From: an uncultured Planctomycetaceae bacterium
Lineage (GTDB): Bacteria; Planctomycetota; Planctomycetia; Planctomycetales; Planctomycetaceae
Length of the DNA stretch: 44,743 nt
Assembly: GCA_903924405.1 (NCBI GenBank)
Contig: CAIYBH010000088.1
Location: 1-44,743 of the forward strand
Direction of reading: 5' to 3'
Shown here: positions 38,201 to 44,743 of the stretch, one piece after another
Layout of the letters: each line of letters starts with the position of its first letter
Numbering within the stretch: the stretch's first letter is position 1
The notes under the pieces: model-generated
Told to the model about the DNA's origin: nothing
Database searches by the model: none
Seen by the model: the letters and a program-made list of their open reading frames with translations, nothing else
Made by a program: the position numbers and the translations under genes

Positions 38201-40368
38201 CGGCCGTGCAGGTGGTCCCGACTGGGGTCCCGCAGATTGTGCTGCATGTGGCCGATGATCGGGTTCTGCCAATCGAGCACGTACAGGGCCCCATCCCCGC
38301 CAATCTCCATGTCGCTGGGACGGAAGTTCTGATCCGACGAATACAGAATCGGTTCCACTTCCTTCGCGAAGAAGCCGGCCCCCTGCTTCTCAAACTGATA
38401 CTGGGTCACTCCCTGAAACCCGATCACATTGGCGATCAGCAGGTTGCCCCGGTTCGCCTCGGGAAAATGCGGGCTGTCCAGAATAGCGATGGCCGGTACC
38501 GGGCGAACCCGTTTTTCATACAACTGCCGCGGTGCTCCACGGCCCGGCATGCCGATGTAATTTCCCGTTCCACCGGTGCCGTCCGTTGCAAACTGGTTAC
38601 CCCACTGATCGAAAACATCTCCGTGCGGATTGGGACCGATCGGGAAGTGAAAATTGATGTCAAAGGTGACAGGATCCCATTCATAAACACCGGTGCCTCC
38701 GGTGCCAAATCGCTTCACCGGCCCCCATGGCGTTTCGAAGTTTTCCGCATGGAAAATCCCGCGGGAAAAATAGAACTTTCCACCGGGGCTCATGGCAAAC
38801 GCATTGGCCGTGTGATGGGTGTCCGCTGAATCCAGCCCGTGGAAAATACGTTCGCGGATGTCCGCTCGGTCATCCCCGTCCGTGTCCTTCAGGAAGAAAA
38901 TGTCCGGTGCCATCGCTACGAGGACACCACCATTCCAGAACTCAAATCCTGTGGGATTGTGCAGTCCATCAGCAAAGGTAATGCAGCGATCCGCCACGCC
39001 GTCCTGATTGTCGTCCGGCAGGATCAGCAATTTGTCGTTCATCGCCTCCAGCGGGTTCCAGTGCGGATAAGTTGGCCATGCTGCCACCCAGAGACGACCA
39101 TTAGGATCCACCGCACTCTGCACGGGATTTACCAGATCCGAAAACATTTCTTCAGACGCAAAAAGATTGACTCGCATGCCGGAATGCACGGTCATTTTAT
39201 CAATCGCTTCTTTACCTCCGAGAAAACGATGTATGCCACCCTCCAGTTCACCCGGCTTGTTCGTCTCCACCACCAGAGGTTTCGGCAGGTTGGCATCGTC
39301 AGGCTCCGCCGGCTTTCCCTGAGCCGCTGCCCAGATCACCGCGTCGCGGTTTGCTGTCATCACCTGCAGAATCTCCAGTTCACGCTGCATCACCGTGAAG
39401 TTGGTCTGCCCACCGACAAACTGCAGGCCCGATCGGCCGCCAAACACGCTGTACCCATCGGTTGCTCGATAGACGTTGTGCCAGATCAGATTCTTCTTCA
39501 AAACAGCAGCACGAATGGACTGCAGTCGCTGCTCGTCAGGCCCGGCACTGCCCGGCGCGAGGATTGCCGCGTCAATGGCCGACGCGACGACACGATTTCC
39601 ATGATCATTCAGGTGCACGCCATTCAGCGTCAGTTCCGGCAACACAACTGTTCCATCCGCCAGCTGCTCGGGATACGTGACTCCGAACCGATCACGTCGC
39701 TGTCCCGACAGATTTCGCACGGGGCTGAAATCCCAAGTCTTCTGTGCCGAGGCCGCTCGGGTGGGTTGAAACAGATCCACAAACACCAGTTTGTTTTCCG
39801 CTGCGATCCGTGACATCTCAGCAGTATACAATTCGAGATTACGATTCTGCAGTTCGCCGGCAGGGAGGTGTGGCAGTCGCAGGTCTTCAAACCAGGTGGG
39901 AGAACACAACACCAGCGTCGGCGCACTTTCACCGTTGTACTTCTGCGACAGCGTGTGCTGAATGAACTGTGTGAGATTCTGACGGAATCCCGCCAGTCCG
40001 GCTTCCCCTCCCCACGATTCATTGTAGCCGAAACAGGCTATGATGACGTCTGCACCCACACGCGTCAGCCATTCGTCCGGTGAGCCAAAGTTGTCAGAAC
40101 GCGGACGTTCGGTCAACGAATCACCGCTGAGCCCCAAATCCCGAAAGACCAGCTTGTGGTCGGGATATCGGTAGTGCAGCATCGCCTCCAGATAGCCGCT
40201 GTGCTGCATGCGGTCGGCCAGCGTATTGCCAATCACAGCGATCTGATCGCCGGGTTTCAATACCAGCGTGGATTGAGCGGTCGCAGAGGGCAGGCTCAGG
40301 CAGAAATGCACGAGCACCAGAAGGGCAGGCGCAAGGACGCGGCGAACAACACGGCAGGCTGACCGCAT
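35203..40368 (-). CDS. Giant PVC-type fusion: SGNH-like, dehydrogenase-like propeller, HEAT, PA14, cupredoxin, cytochrome c
   Basis: A 1721-residue exported protein (signal MRSACRVVRRVLAPALLVLV, ending near SATAQ). Domains in order: an SGNH-like fold (about 38-275); a PVC-type membrane-bound-dehydrogenase propeller (about 395-730, DLVNPVQSAVDPNGRLWVA and DGALYVLDW); a HEAT-like helical region (about 735-1130); PA14 (about 1138-1275, GEYTFFISSDDGSRFYIDG); a blue-copper domain (about 1400-1518) with His1433, Cys1501, His1506 and Met1510 as the likely type-1 site; and a cytochrome c-like domain with CVGCH (1583-1587). The C-terminus EHEHKH is His-rich. In the SGNH part the usual GDS is GNT (47-49) and DGVH is NGVH (249-252), so it is probably not an esterase. 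Likely role is periplasmic electron transfer from a carbohydrate-type substrate (inference). Confidence 0.93.
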   Translation of the reverse strand: MRSACRVVRRVLAPALLVLVHFCLSLPSATAQSTLVLKPGDQIAVIGNTLADRMQHSGYLEAMLHYRYPDHKLVFRDLGLSGDSLTERPRSDNFGSPDEWLTRVGADVIIACFGYNESWGGEAGLAGFRQNLTQFIQHTLSQKYNGESAPTLVLCSPTWFEDLRLPHLPAGELQNRNLELYTAEMSRIAAENKLVFVDLFQPTRAASAQKTWDFSPVRNLSGQRRDRFGVTYPEQLADGTVVLPELTLNGVHLNDHGNRVVASAIDAAILAPGSAGPDEQRLQSIRAAVLKKNLIWHNVYRATDGYSVFGGRSGLQFVGGQTNFTVMQRELEILQVMTANRDAVIWAAAQGKPAEPDDANLPKPLVVETNKPGELEGGIHRFLGGKEAIDKMTVHSGMRVNLFASEEMFSDLVNPVQSAVDPNGRLWVAAWPTYPHWNPLEAMNDKLLILPDDNQDGVADRCITFADGLHNPTGFEFWNGGVLVAMAPDIFFLKDTDGDDRADIRERIFHGLDSADTHHTANAFAMSPGGKFYFSRGIFHAENFETPWGPVKRFGTGGTGVYEWDPVTFDINFHFPIGPNPHGDVFDQWGNQFATDGTGGTGNYIGMPGRGAPRQLYEKRVRPVPAIAILDSPHFPEANRGNLLIANVIGFQGVTQYQFEKQGAGFFAKEVEPILYSSDQNFRPSDMEIGGDGALYVLDWQNPIIGHMQHNLRDPSRDHLHGRIYRVTADGRKTSPVVALRQATTAQVVATLASPTLAERYRARLELTGRNPAEVLAEVNAWKAQWDVSNPEHARSLVEALWVTQQVRQPDFALLQSLLGSPVADARAAAVRVVRDLARDVAFRASEQSATTAAIQRAGRAVPVVADEQRGLQAAAQAVTPPWQALEEQLLRLATDPSPQVRAEAVVAATHFRGPLAAEILFAAMQTEQDVQLTWVINEARSVINLDQAIRESLAAGNKLSRNAEAYALSSASVDDLLKMDKTEGVYRAILTRENVPVETLQSSLAGLAGLRGVAEIEELFALIEDLNAKASTNVLNSLSQLLSSQSPEQLTKVRDRIAGLARTAVSGETRRVAIAAWISADGNGTAVFEALQADQLKLEDVLRSVTLVSSSAARQALFAPLSAMVPKLAGAKGATVLTEPGLRVDFYAPNPSNVARETLQALKPNATGRATTIVMDQPVLQTRDAFALMFTGQIMIDQAGEYTFFISSDDGSRFYIDGELLIDNDGLHGPVEKQGRVRLTKGLHPIIATYFDNGGGDGLSMSWRGPGRKKQQIPADVLVSAAEQTVQDLGILALMQIPGHEAEKTTVLSRLLADQASVPVTLDALNSIRAEDWPGVSLEPLANGIVEFLKSLAPRDRNSAPAERALALVEGLRSRLPDSQRQQFEKDLSAVVVPLIPLGTVRERMIYDRETIAVQAGRPVEFRLTNTDNMPHNFAVVMPGTMAEVGELAEATGRDADAAERQFIPRSDKVLVASRLIQPEQTDSIFFEVPKEPGIYPYVCTYPGHWRRMYGALYVVADLPAWEADPTGYLASAGLEMKDDLLKYLGRNTEWQLDDLQGDVMHLTHRANSFPIGQQLFRAAACVGCHKLNGQGNNVGPDLTKLPTEYSRVDVLDHILNPSKKVDRKYQSNVITLDSGKVVTGLVVEETGDQLKVIDNPSAPEKFIEVAKADIEERALSDVSLMPKGVLNKLTREEILDLMAYVLAGGDAKNGLFTEHEHKH

Positions 40369-40504
40369 GGAAGACTCCAGTGTGGGGCAGGAACGGCAGG
40401 TCTCAAACTCCACAAAAGCTTCTCAGGTTCCTGCGGCGAGTCAAGTGACCGGGAAGACAAGGTTCCACGCGAGCCCGTTTAGCTGAGGCATCTGGTTTTG
40501 AAAC

Positions 40505-40740
40505 ACGGATGGACCGGGGGGGCGATGTTTCGTTTGAGGCGAGCCTGTTTGCGAATTTATTTGACGATTGGCCTGCGGTGGATTTGGGGGTTTTGGAACC
40601 ACGGATAGACGCGGATAACCACGGATGGACGAGGAGGGTGACGTTCCATCTGAGCCGCGGGAGGTGCAGCGATTTCATTTCACGCATTGCCCGCGGTGGA
40701 TGTTTGGATTTTGCAACCACGGATGAAATGGATGGGTGAA
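40505..40740. repeat. Degenerate 96-98 bp tandem repeat around CCACGGAT
   Basis: ACGGATGGAC-like words occur at 40505, 40601, 40621 and 40719. The first and second are 96 bases apart and the third and fourth 98 bases apart, with a 20-base extra copy between. The sequence between them is also similar: for example TTGGCCTGCGGTGGAT near 40568 matches TTGCCCGCGGTGGAT near 40687, and TTTTGGAACCACGGAT matches TTTTGCAACCACGGAT. The array sits between two minus-strand genes and does not look coding. Confidence 0.65.
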
Positions 40741-40868
40741 GTTCGATCTGAGGCAATCCAGGTTTGCGGCTCGGCAGGAGCACTCGCCCTCCCCGTCATC
40801 TCGCCCTCCCTCCCAGCCGCACTTCCCGGAACGCGTGACGGTTCGGCCGACACCTATGCTCTACTGCT

Positions 40869-41930
40869 CTACGGTGCGGGCGGAACCAGCGGTGGTTGTG
40901 CGGGTAACGCGGGAACTGGATTGGGCGCCGCGGGCGCTGCCGCGGTTTCAGACGCCCCTGGGGCGGCCGGTGCTGCGGCTGTCGGCACAGGCGGAACCTC
41001 GGTGCTCGGTGGCAGCGTGGGTTGAGCCGGAACGGGGGTTGCTGGTGCTGCAGTTGGCGCTCCCGGGGTGGCTGTGGCGTCGGCCGGAACGACCGCACCG
41101 GCTGCTCCCGATTGCTCGTGCCCGGCCTGCTGCACTCCGCCGTCCAGTGAACTCCTGCCCGCTTTCGCTTCGGCCAGCTGATTCTCCAGAACCGCCGGAT
41201 GAACATACTGCTGCTTGTCGGCGATCGTCATTGGCTTCGGCTTGCGATTGTTCTTTGCGTCCTTCTTTTCAAACGGCGGATTGATCCGATTGCCCGCCAG
41301 CAATGTGCCTCCGTAAACGCTTCCCTGCGAAAGCGGACCCGCACCCAGCATCCACGAATCCCGGGCATCGCTGCGAGCAATCGCCGCACCGGATTGCCAC
41401 ACCGGAATTCCGGTCTCACGGTGGTACGCATAGACCACGACCTTGGAGATCCCCACCATGCCGTTGCGTTTGCCGAACGACATCTCCGGAATCGCCGGGA
41501 CAGCAGGAACGCCAGCGGCTGAGGCTGCCATGCCGACTCCGTTGCTGGATGGAATCCCATAGGTGACTTCCATGGAGTCTGTACCGAGGGCACCAACACG
41601 AGCTTCGAGGATGTAGTCCGCGTCCGTGCGATTCACTTCCACATACAAGCCACTGGTCGTCATTTTCTGCCGGAGGGCACTGATAATATAGTCTGAGTTG
41701 ATGTAGACGTTGGTGCCTTTGAAGGTCTTCATGTATTCCGTATCAAGAAAGACCTTGCGATTCGCCAGACCTGACAAATCCAGCTGATCAATCGCGCGAT
41801 CCACGGAATCCGACAGCAGCAACTGTTCGGTTCCCTGCCGCTGCACCGCCGTACCACAACCGCACATCAGCAGCATCGTCAGGATGCTGCTGGTCAGCAG
41901 TCGTTGTCGTGGAAGCACTCGCAGTCGCAT
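40869..41930 (-). CDS. Lipoprotein resembling DUF6655, with Pro/Ala-rich tail
   Basis: A 353-residue exported protein. From the ATG at 41930 the N-terminus MRLRVLPRQRLLTSSILTMLLMCGCGT reads as a lipoprotein signal, with Cys25 (or Cys23) as the acylated residue; another ATG lies one codon upstream. The body (about 30-270) contains VFLDTEYMKTFKGTNVYINSDYIISALRQKM, ADYILEARVGALGTDS and VVVYAYHRETGIPVWQSG, which fits planctomycete DUF6655 proteins; the family name is from recollection of these motifs and not certain. The last about 75 residues are low-complexity Ala/Pro/Thr, perhaps a flexible linker in the envelope. It stands alone. Function unknown. Confidence 0.8.
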   Translation of the reverse strand: MRLRVLPRQRLLTSSILTMLLMCGCGTAVQRQGTEQLLLSDSVDRAIDQLDLSGLANRKVFLDTEYMKTFKGTNVYINSDYIISALRQKMTTSGLYVEVNRTDADYILEARVGALGTDSMEVTYGIPSSNGVGMAASAAGVPAVPAIPEMSFGKRNGMVGISKVVVYAYHRETGIPVWQSGAAIARSDARDSWMLGAGPLSQGSVYGGTLLAGNRINPPFEKKDAKNNRKPKPMTIADKQQYVHPAVLENQLAEAKAGRSSLDGGVQQAGHEQSGAAGAVVPADATATPGAPTAAPATPVPAQPTLPPSTEVPPVPTAAAPAAPGASETAAAPAAPNPVPALPAQPPLVPPAP

Positions 41931-42631
41931 CATCACCAACACCGAAAAACAAATCGCAGTCGAAGTCTGGGCATCGATGGAAGACGTCGATCCTGTCAAT
42001 CAGCCAGATATCACCCGCCATCGTGCTCTGCTGAGTCTACCGGGCTGGATCGCTTTCCGAACCACGGGACTCACCGAATTCCCGGGCTCATCAAAACTGC
42101 ACCCGCATCACCGTTGCCAATTCGGCACTTCCTGCAAGAGGGGGATGGTGATCTGTGACCGCCGCCTGCAGAAGCTGCCGACCTCCGACGCGATCGACCA
42201 TTGGGGGGATTTTCCAGGCTCTCACCATTGCCTGCGACTCGGTGACCGCTGTTTTAATCGTTAAAATCGGCCTAAAACGCCCGTGTTCCTTAGCTTGCCT
42301 CGTTCCTGGAGGTGTACAAGGCAGCAGATTCGGACCATTTGAGGGGAGTTTCCGGAACCTGTTTGCCCATTGGACTTTAGCACCACGCGGGCGGGGGGAT
42401 ACGCGGGTTTCCACCTAGAGGTTTTGTTCTAAGTCTTTCAGGCATTGGGTCTTACGCTGTTCAGCTGGATTCGCGTTGTCTGACCGCTAACATCGTTGGG
42501 GACAGCAGGCAGCTGTCGGTTGTGTCTGTTCCTTCCCCCATCAGTTCTGATGAAACCCTGACTTCTGCTGATCTGCTGGCTGACGTTCCTCGGAGGAGCG
42601 CGGAAAGCGGATCGGATCCTGCGGTGCTGAC
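41931..42631. other. Divergent gap between lipoprotein and metalloprotease-like genes
   Basis: About 700 bases without a convincing gene. It contains an AT-rich dyad at 42252-42266 and presumably promoters for both directions. Short frames here overlap one another and lack domain character. Confidence 0.45.
42252..42266. promoter_or_regulatory. AT-rich palindrome, possible operator
   Basis: TTTTAA-TCG-TTAAAA is a perfect 6+3+6 dyad in the divergent region between the lipoprotein gene and the HEIGH-motif gene. Such short AT-rich palindromes often bind transcription regulators, but no regulator gene is nearby and the site may be chance. Confidence 0.25.
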
Positions 42632-43312
42632 ATGCGCAGATCTACCCCAACCTCAAAGGTCCGAACTCGGTCCTCGCTGCATTCTTCGCGTCGCCCATCG
42701 CGACGACGTGGGAGCGTTCCGGCGTCTGCGCACCAGCATCGTGGCAACGGGTTGGCGATCGGGCGGGCATTCGATGCTCCGGAACAGTGGCATGAGCCGA
42801 TCTCCGCTCCGCAGCCAGCGACCGGAGATCGTCTGCGAGTGGTGCGTCAGTTCCCCGGGCAAAACTACATGCACCCGGTTACTCCGGACGATGTGCGGGA
42901 ACGTGTGCTGCAGTTACCGGCCGAGTTTCGGGAGCGACTGGATGTGGTGCAGCTGAGTCGCATGACGCGAAAACGCCGATTGTTTCCCTGTTACGGGCTG
43001 CAATGGGGCACGGCCGTGTACTTGTATCCGATTGAAGAGTCGCTGGAAGAGCTTTACGTGCAGATGCCGCGTCCGGCACAGCGGATCGAAACCGAGATGT
43101 TCGGTGGTCGCTGGGTGCAGGATGGTCCGCTGTGGCGACTGATCTGGACGGCGGACACCATTCGGGACTACTACCTGAACAATGTCTTAATCCACGAAAT
43201 TGGTCACATCAACGACCAGCGAAACACAAGTTTTCGCAAGCGTGAGCAGTATGCGGACTGGTTTGCTGTGGAGTACGGCTACCGAGCCTCCCGCGGCCGT
43301 AGTTCTTCGTGA
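42632..43312 (+). CDS. Putative zinc metalloprotease with HEIGH motif, otherwise unrecognised
   Basis: A 226-residue protein that I cannot assign to a named family. The C-terminal half contains NNVLIHEIGHINDQRN (HEIGH, 188-192), a zinc-protease motif, and KREQYADWFAVEYG shortly after, where a Glu (205 or 214) could be the third ligand as in gluzincins. The middle section (LDVVQLSRMTRKRRLFPCYGLQWGTAVYLYPIEESLEELY) looks conserved in character. The first 45 residues are Arg/Ser-rich and unlike the rest, so the true start may be further in, at a GTG near the RVVRQFPG segment. No signal peptide is seen. It is not in an operon. Confidence 0.7.
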   Translation: MRRSTPTSKVRTRSSLHSSRRPSRRRGSVPASAHQHRGNGLAIGRAFDAPEQWHEPISAPQPATGDRLRVVRQFPGQNYMHPVTPDDVRERVLQLPAEFRERLDVVQLSRMTRKRRLFPCYGLQWGTAVYLYPIEESLEELYVQMPRPAQRIETEMFGGRWVQDGPLWRLIWTADTIRDYYLNNVLIHEIGHINDQRNTSFRKREQYADWFAVEYGYRASRGRSSS

Positions 43313-43338
43313 ACCATGACCGCCCTGCCCCGCAGGAC

Positions 43339-44496
43339 TCAGGAGGCCCAGCCGGGTTTTGGGGTGTCGTGAACCGTGCGTGGCGTGGCGATCTGCAGGG
43401 CGGTAACCTCTTCAAGTAGTTCTCGTGTGCGCTGTCGGTCGGTCGAGATTTCAATCCGCAGTCGATACGTCACGGATTCTCCCGGCTGCAGGGTGCGTAG
43501 TCTCCCTTCCTGGCGCTCGACACTGCGGGGGTTTGGAAACGTGCTGCCTGGTTCCAGTCCGGTAACGTAGCCGTCCTGTCGTGCCTGCGTGTTTTTCCAG
43601 AGTGTAAACCACGGCAGTGTGCTGGTGTCAAATCGCACTGAAAATGCTGTCTGCGAATCCGGGTCCGCAAGAACACTCACGGCCCAGCCGTCCGTGTCTC
43701 TGGCTGGTTCGGCAAAATACACTTGTTCAGCAAAGCCTGGCGTGGGGGCTTCATACAAGTTCCACATGCTGATGCCTTCGGCCGCACGAGCGTTTCGCGG
43801 GGCCAGTTCCCGGACGGCTGTGTGCAGAATCGAGCCCCGTGCGAGAAACGGTTCGCCAACATTGCAGTGATACAGGATCTCGGTTTCTGCCGGCGTGCCC
43901 GCCATGTTGGTCACTGTGTCCGTGATCTCAAACTCATTGGAATTCAGTTTCGTTCGCAGAGTGGATTGCAGTCGGAGCCAGCCGCCAAACAGACAGCCTT
44001 CGTCCACCACCCCGGTCAGACTCAGCCCGCCATCGTCCATCGTCGCTGTGACCAGGTGGGCTGGAAGATTGGCAATCCGACCGTGCAACGGCAGGAAGGG
44101 TTCCCCGATCACTTTGCCATCCGCATCCCGCAGGCAGTCCTTGCCGGGAGCACCATGCCATCCCAGGCCACACCGCGCGATCAATTCATTGAATCCATCC
44201 ACCCAGCCGATCCCACCCAGTCGCATCGGGTCGACAAATGACGGGTGCACGGGCCGCTGCACCGGGGAATTCCATTGCACCGGTACGCCGTCAATGAGCC
44301 CCTTCCAGACACCCATACCACGTGTGGGCAAGACCTGCAGGCTCAGTCTCCCATTGTTGAGCATCACGACATCCACGCCCTCTGAAAGTCCTCCTTTGAG
44401 TCGTCGCATGGTGATTGAGCCCACACCGTCCGGAGTGCTCAGCCCGGAGAGCGTATCGTGGATCCCTTCATCGACGTTCAGCAGTTCAAGTTTCAT
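43339..44496 (-). CDS. DUF4432 family aldose-1-epimerase-like protein
   Basis: A 385-residue galactose-mutarotase-like protein of the DUF4432 group. Recognisable parts are VVMLNNGRLSLQVLPTRGMGVWKGLIDGVPVQWNSP, GGIGWVDGFNELIARCGLGWHG, LPLHGRIANLPAH and ILYHCNVGEPFL, typical of this family and containing the conserved His and Glu-type residues of the mutarotase superfold. The start at 44496 (MKLELLNVDEGIHDT) has no better alternative. There is no signal peptide, so it probably acts on a cytoplasmic sugar; the specific sugar is unknown. It converges with the metalloprotease-like gene, with only 26 bases between stops. Confidence 0.88.
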   Translation of the reverse strand: MKLELLNVDEGIHDTLSGLSTPDGVGSITMRRLKGGLSEGVDVVMLNNGRLSLQVLPTRGMGVWKGLIDGVPVQWNSPVQRPVHPSFVDPMRLGGIGWVDGFNELIARCGLGWHGAPGKDCLRDADGKVIGEPFLPLHGRIANLPAHLVTATMDDGGLSLTGVVDEGCLFGGWLRLQSTLRTKLNSNEFEITDTVTNMAGTPAETEILYHCNVGEPFLARGSILHTAVRELAPRNARAAEGISMWNLYEAPTPGFAEQVYFAEPARDTDGWAVSVLADPDSQTAFSVRFDTSTLPWFTLWKNTQARQDGYVTGLEPGSTFPNPRSVERQEGRLRTLQPGESVTYRLRIEISTDRQRTRELLEEVTALQIATPRTVHDTPKPGWAS

Positions 44497-44530
44497 CAGT
44501 AGAGTCCGGGTGAGAGTTTTCCTGGGGGCA

Positions 44531-44579
44531 GTTTTCAGTTTTCAGTTTTCAGTTTTCAGTGGGCAGTGGGCAGTGGGCA
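44531..44579 (+). repeat. Heptamer tandem array (GTTTTCA)4(GTGGGCA)3
   Basis: Four units of GTTTTCA (44531-44558) are followed by three units of GTGGGCA (44559-44579), uninterrupted. It lies upstream of the DUF4432 gene, in the gap before the next minus-strand gene. The 7-bp unit recalls the heptameric short tandem repeats known from cyanobacterial genomes; this link is by analogy only. Confidence 0.8.
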
Positions 44580-44630
44580 GACAGTTGCACCGTGGTGGTC
44601 TTAATCGGTAGTCAGGGCGTCATTGAAAAT

Positions 44631-44743
44631 CTATCGTGGCGGACGGATGTGTGCAAAACGCTGCTGAAAGGCAGCAGCCTGCTTTTGCGTTGTGGTCCAC
44701 AGGAACAGCTTGCCGGCTTCATCCGCGCGAACATCAAAGCCCA
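44631..44743 (-). CDS. C-terminal fragment of an unidentified protein (runs off right edge)
   Basis: On the minus strand an open frame enters from the right edge and stops with TAG at 44633-44631. The last 36 residues visible begin GFDVRADEAGKLFLWTTTQKQ and end RFAHIRPPR, a plausible coding sequence with normal codon use. There is too little to name a family. It lies upstream of the DUF4432 gene on the same strand, separated by 134 bases that include the heptamer array. Confidence 0.5.
   Translation of the reverse strand, partial: GFDVRADEAGKLFLWTTTQKQAAAFQQRFAHIRPPR

Noticed and set aside
1..44743. tRNA, rRNA, CRISPR array, insertion sequence or prophage
   Set aside because: No tRNA-like arms, spacer-repeat periodicity, transposase or integrase motif was seen in the gaps or frames examined by eye.

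Overview
The window looks like a chromosomal segment from a planctomycete (order Planctomycetales or Pirellulales; genus not assigned). The evidence is the gene content: a DUF1549/DUF1553 cytochrome protein paired with a DUF1501 protein, a giant PVC-type CxxCH dehydrogenase-like protein, two secreted proteins with the N-terminal LEPR-xLL-type motif, a sulfatase, and high but not extreme GC with long gene-poor gaps. No rRNA, tRNA, CRISPR array, transposase or phage gene was seen, so this reads as ordinary chromosome rather than a mobile island.

Layout. At 0.5-9.0 kb a tight plus-strand operon encodes a MoxR-type AAA+ ATPase, a DUF58 protein, two membrane-anchored von Willebrand factor A (VWA) proteins and a membrane-anchored, Gln-rich coiled-coil protein; this is a Bat/MoxR-like surface or chaperone system. 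It is followed by an exported TIM-barrel sugar isomerase/epimerase-like protein, a strong hairpin terminator, and the minus-strand pair dxr-rseP (isoprenoid synthesis and site-2 protease). A sulfatase lies at 13.8-15.3 kb. After a 1-kb gap there are two large convergent genes for secreted proteins (16.3-22.0 kb). They differ at the N-terminus (ELWxSDGT repeats versus a CAP domain) but share the same C-terminal Trp/Tyr-rich repeat.

From 22.6 to 26 kb come a TlpA-like thioredoxin with its own terminator, an ABC ATPase with no visible permease, and an MBL-fold hydrolase. A WecA/MraY-like phosphoglycosyl transferase with an extra soluble C-terminal domain lies at 26.3-27.8 kb, then about 1.4 kb without recognisable genes, then metX. 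The minus strand from 30.6 to 41.9 kb holds the DUF1549/DUF1553-DUF1501 pair, a 1721-residue protein fusing an apparently inactivated SGNH domain, a beta-propeller dehydrogenase domain, a HEAT-like region, PA14, cupredoxin and cytochrome c, and a lipoprotein of the DUF6655 kind. The right end carries a HEIGH-motif putative metalloprotease, a DUF4432 aldose-epimerase-like enzyme, and the 3' end of an unidentified gene.

The most unusual items are the redox-fusion giant protein with its apparently dead SGNH domain, the beta-rich insertion inside the DUF1553 domain, the shared repeat module in the two convergent secreted proteins, the five-gene MoxR/VWA operon, and small non-coding repeat elements (seven-base tandem repeats at three sites, a 96-98 bp degenerate repeat, and a 14-bp inverted repeat). 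Starts were chosen by eye from domain boundaries, ribosome sites and signal peptides. Domain names come from recognised motifs, not from database searches.
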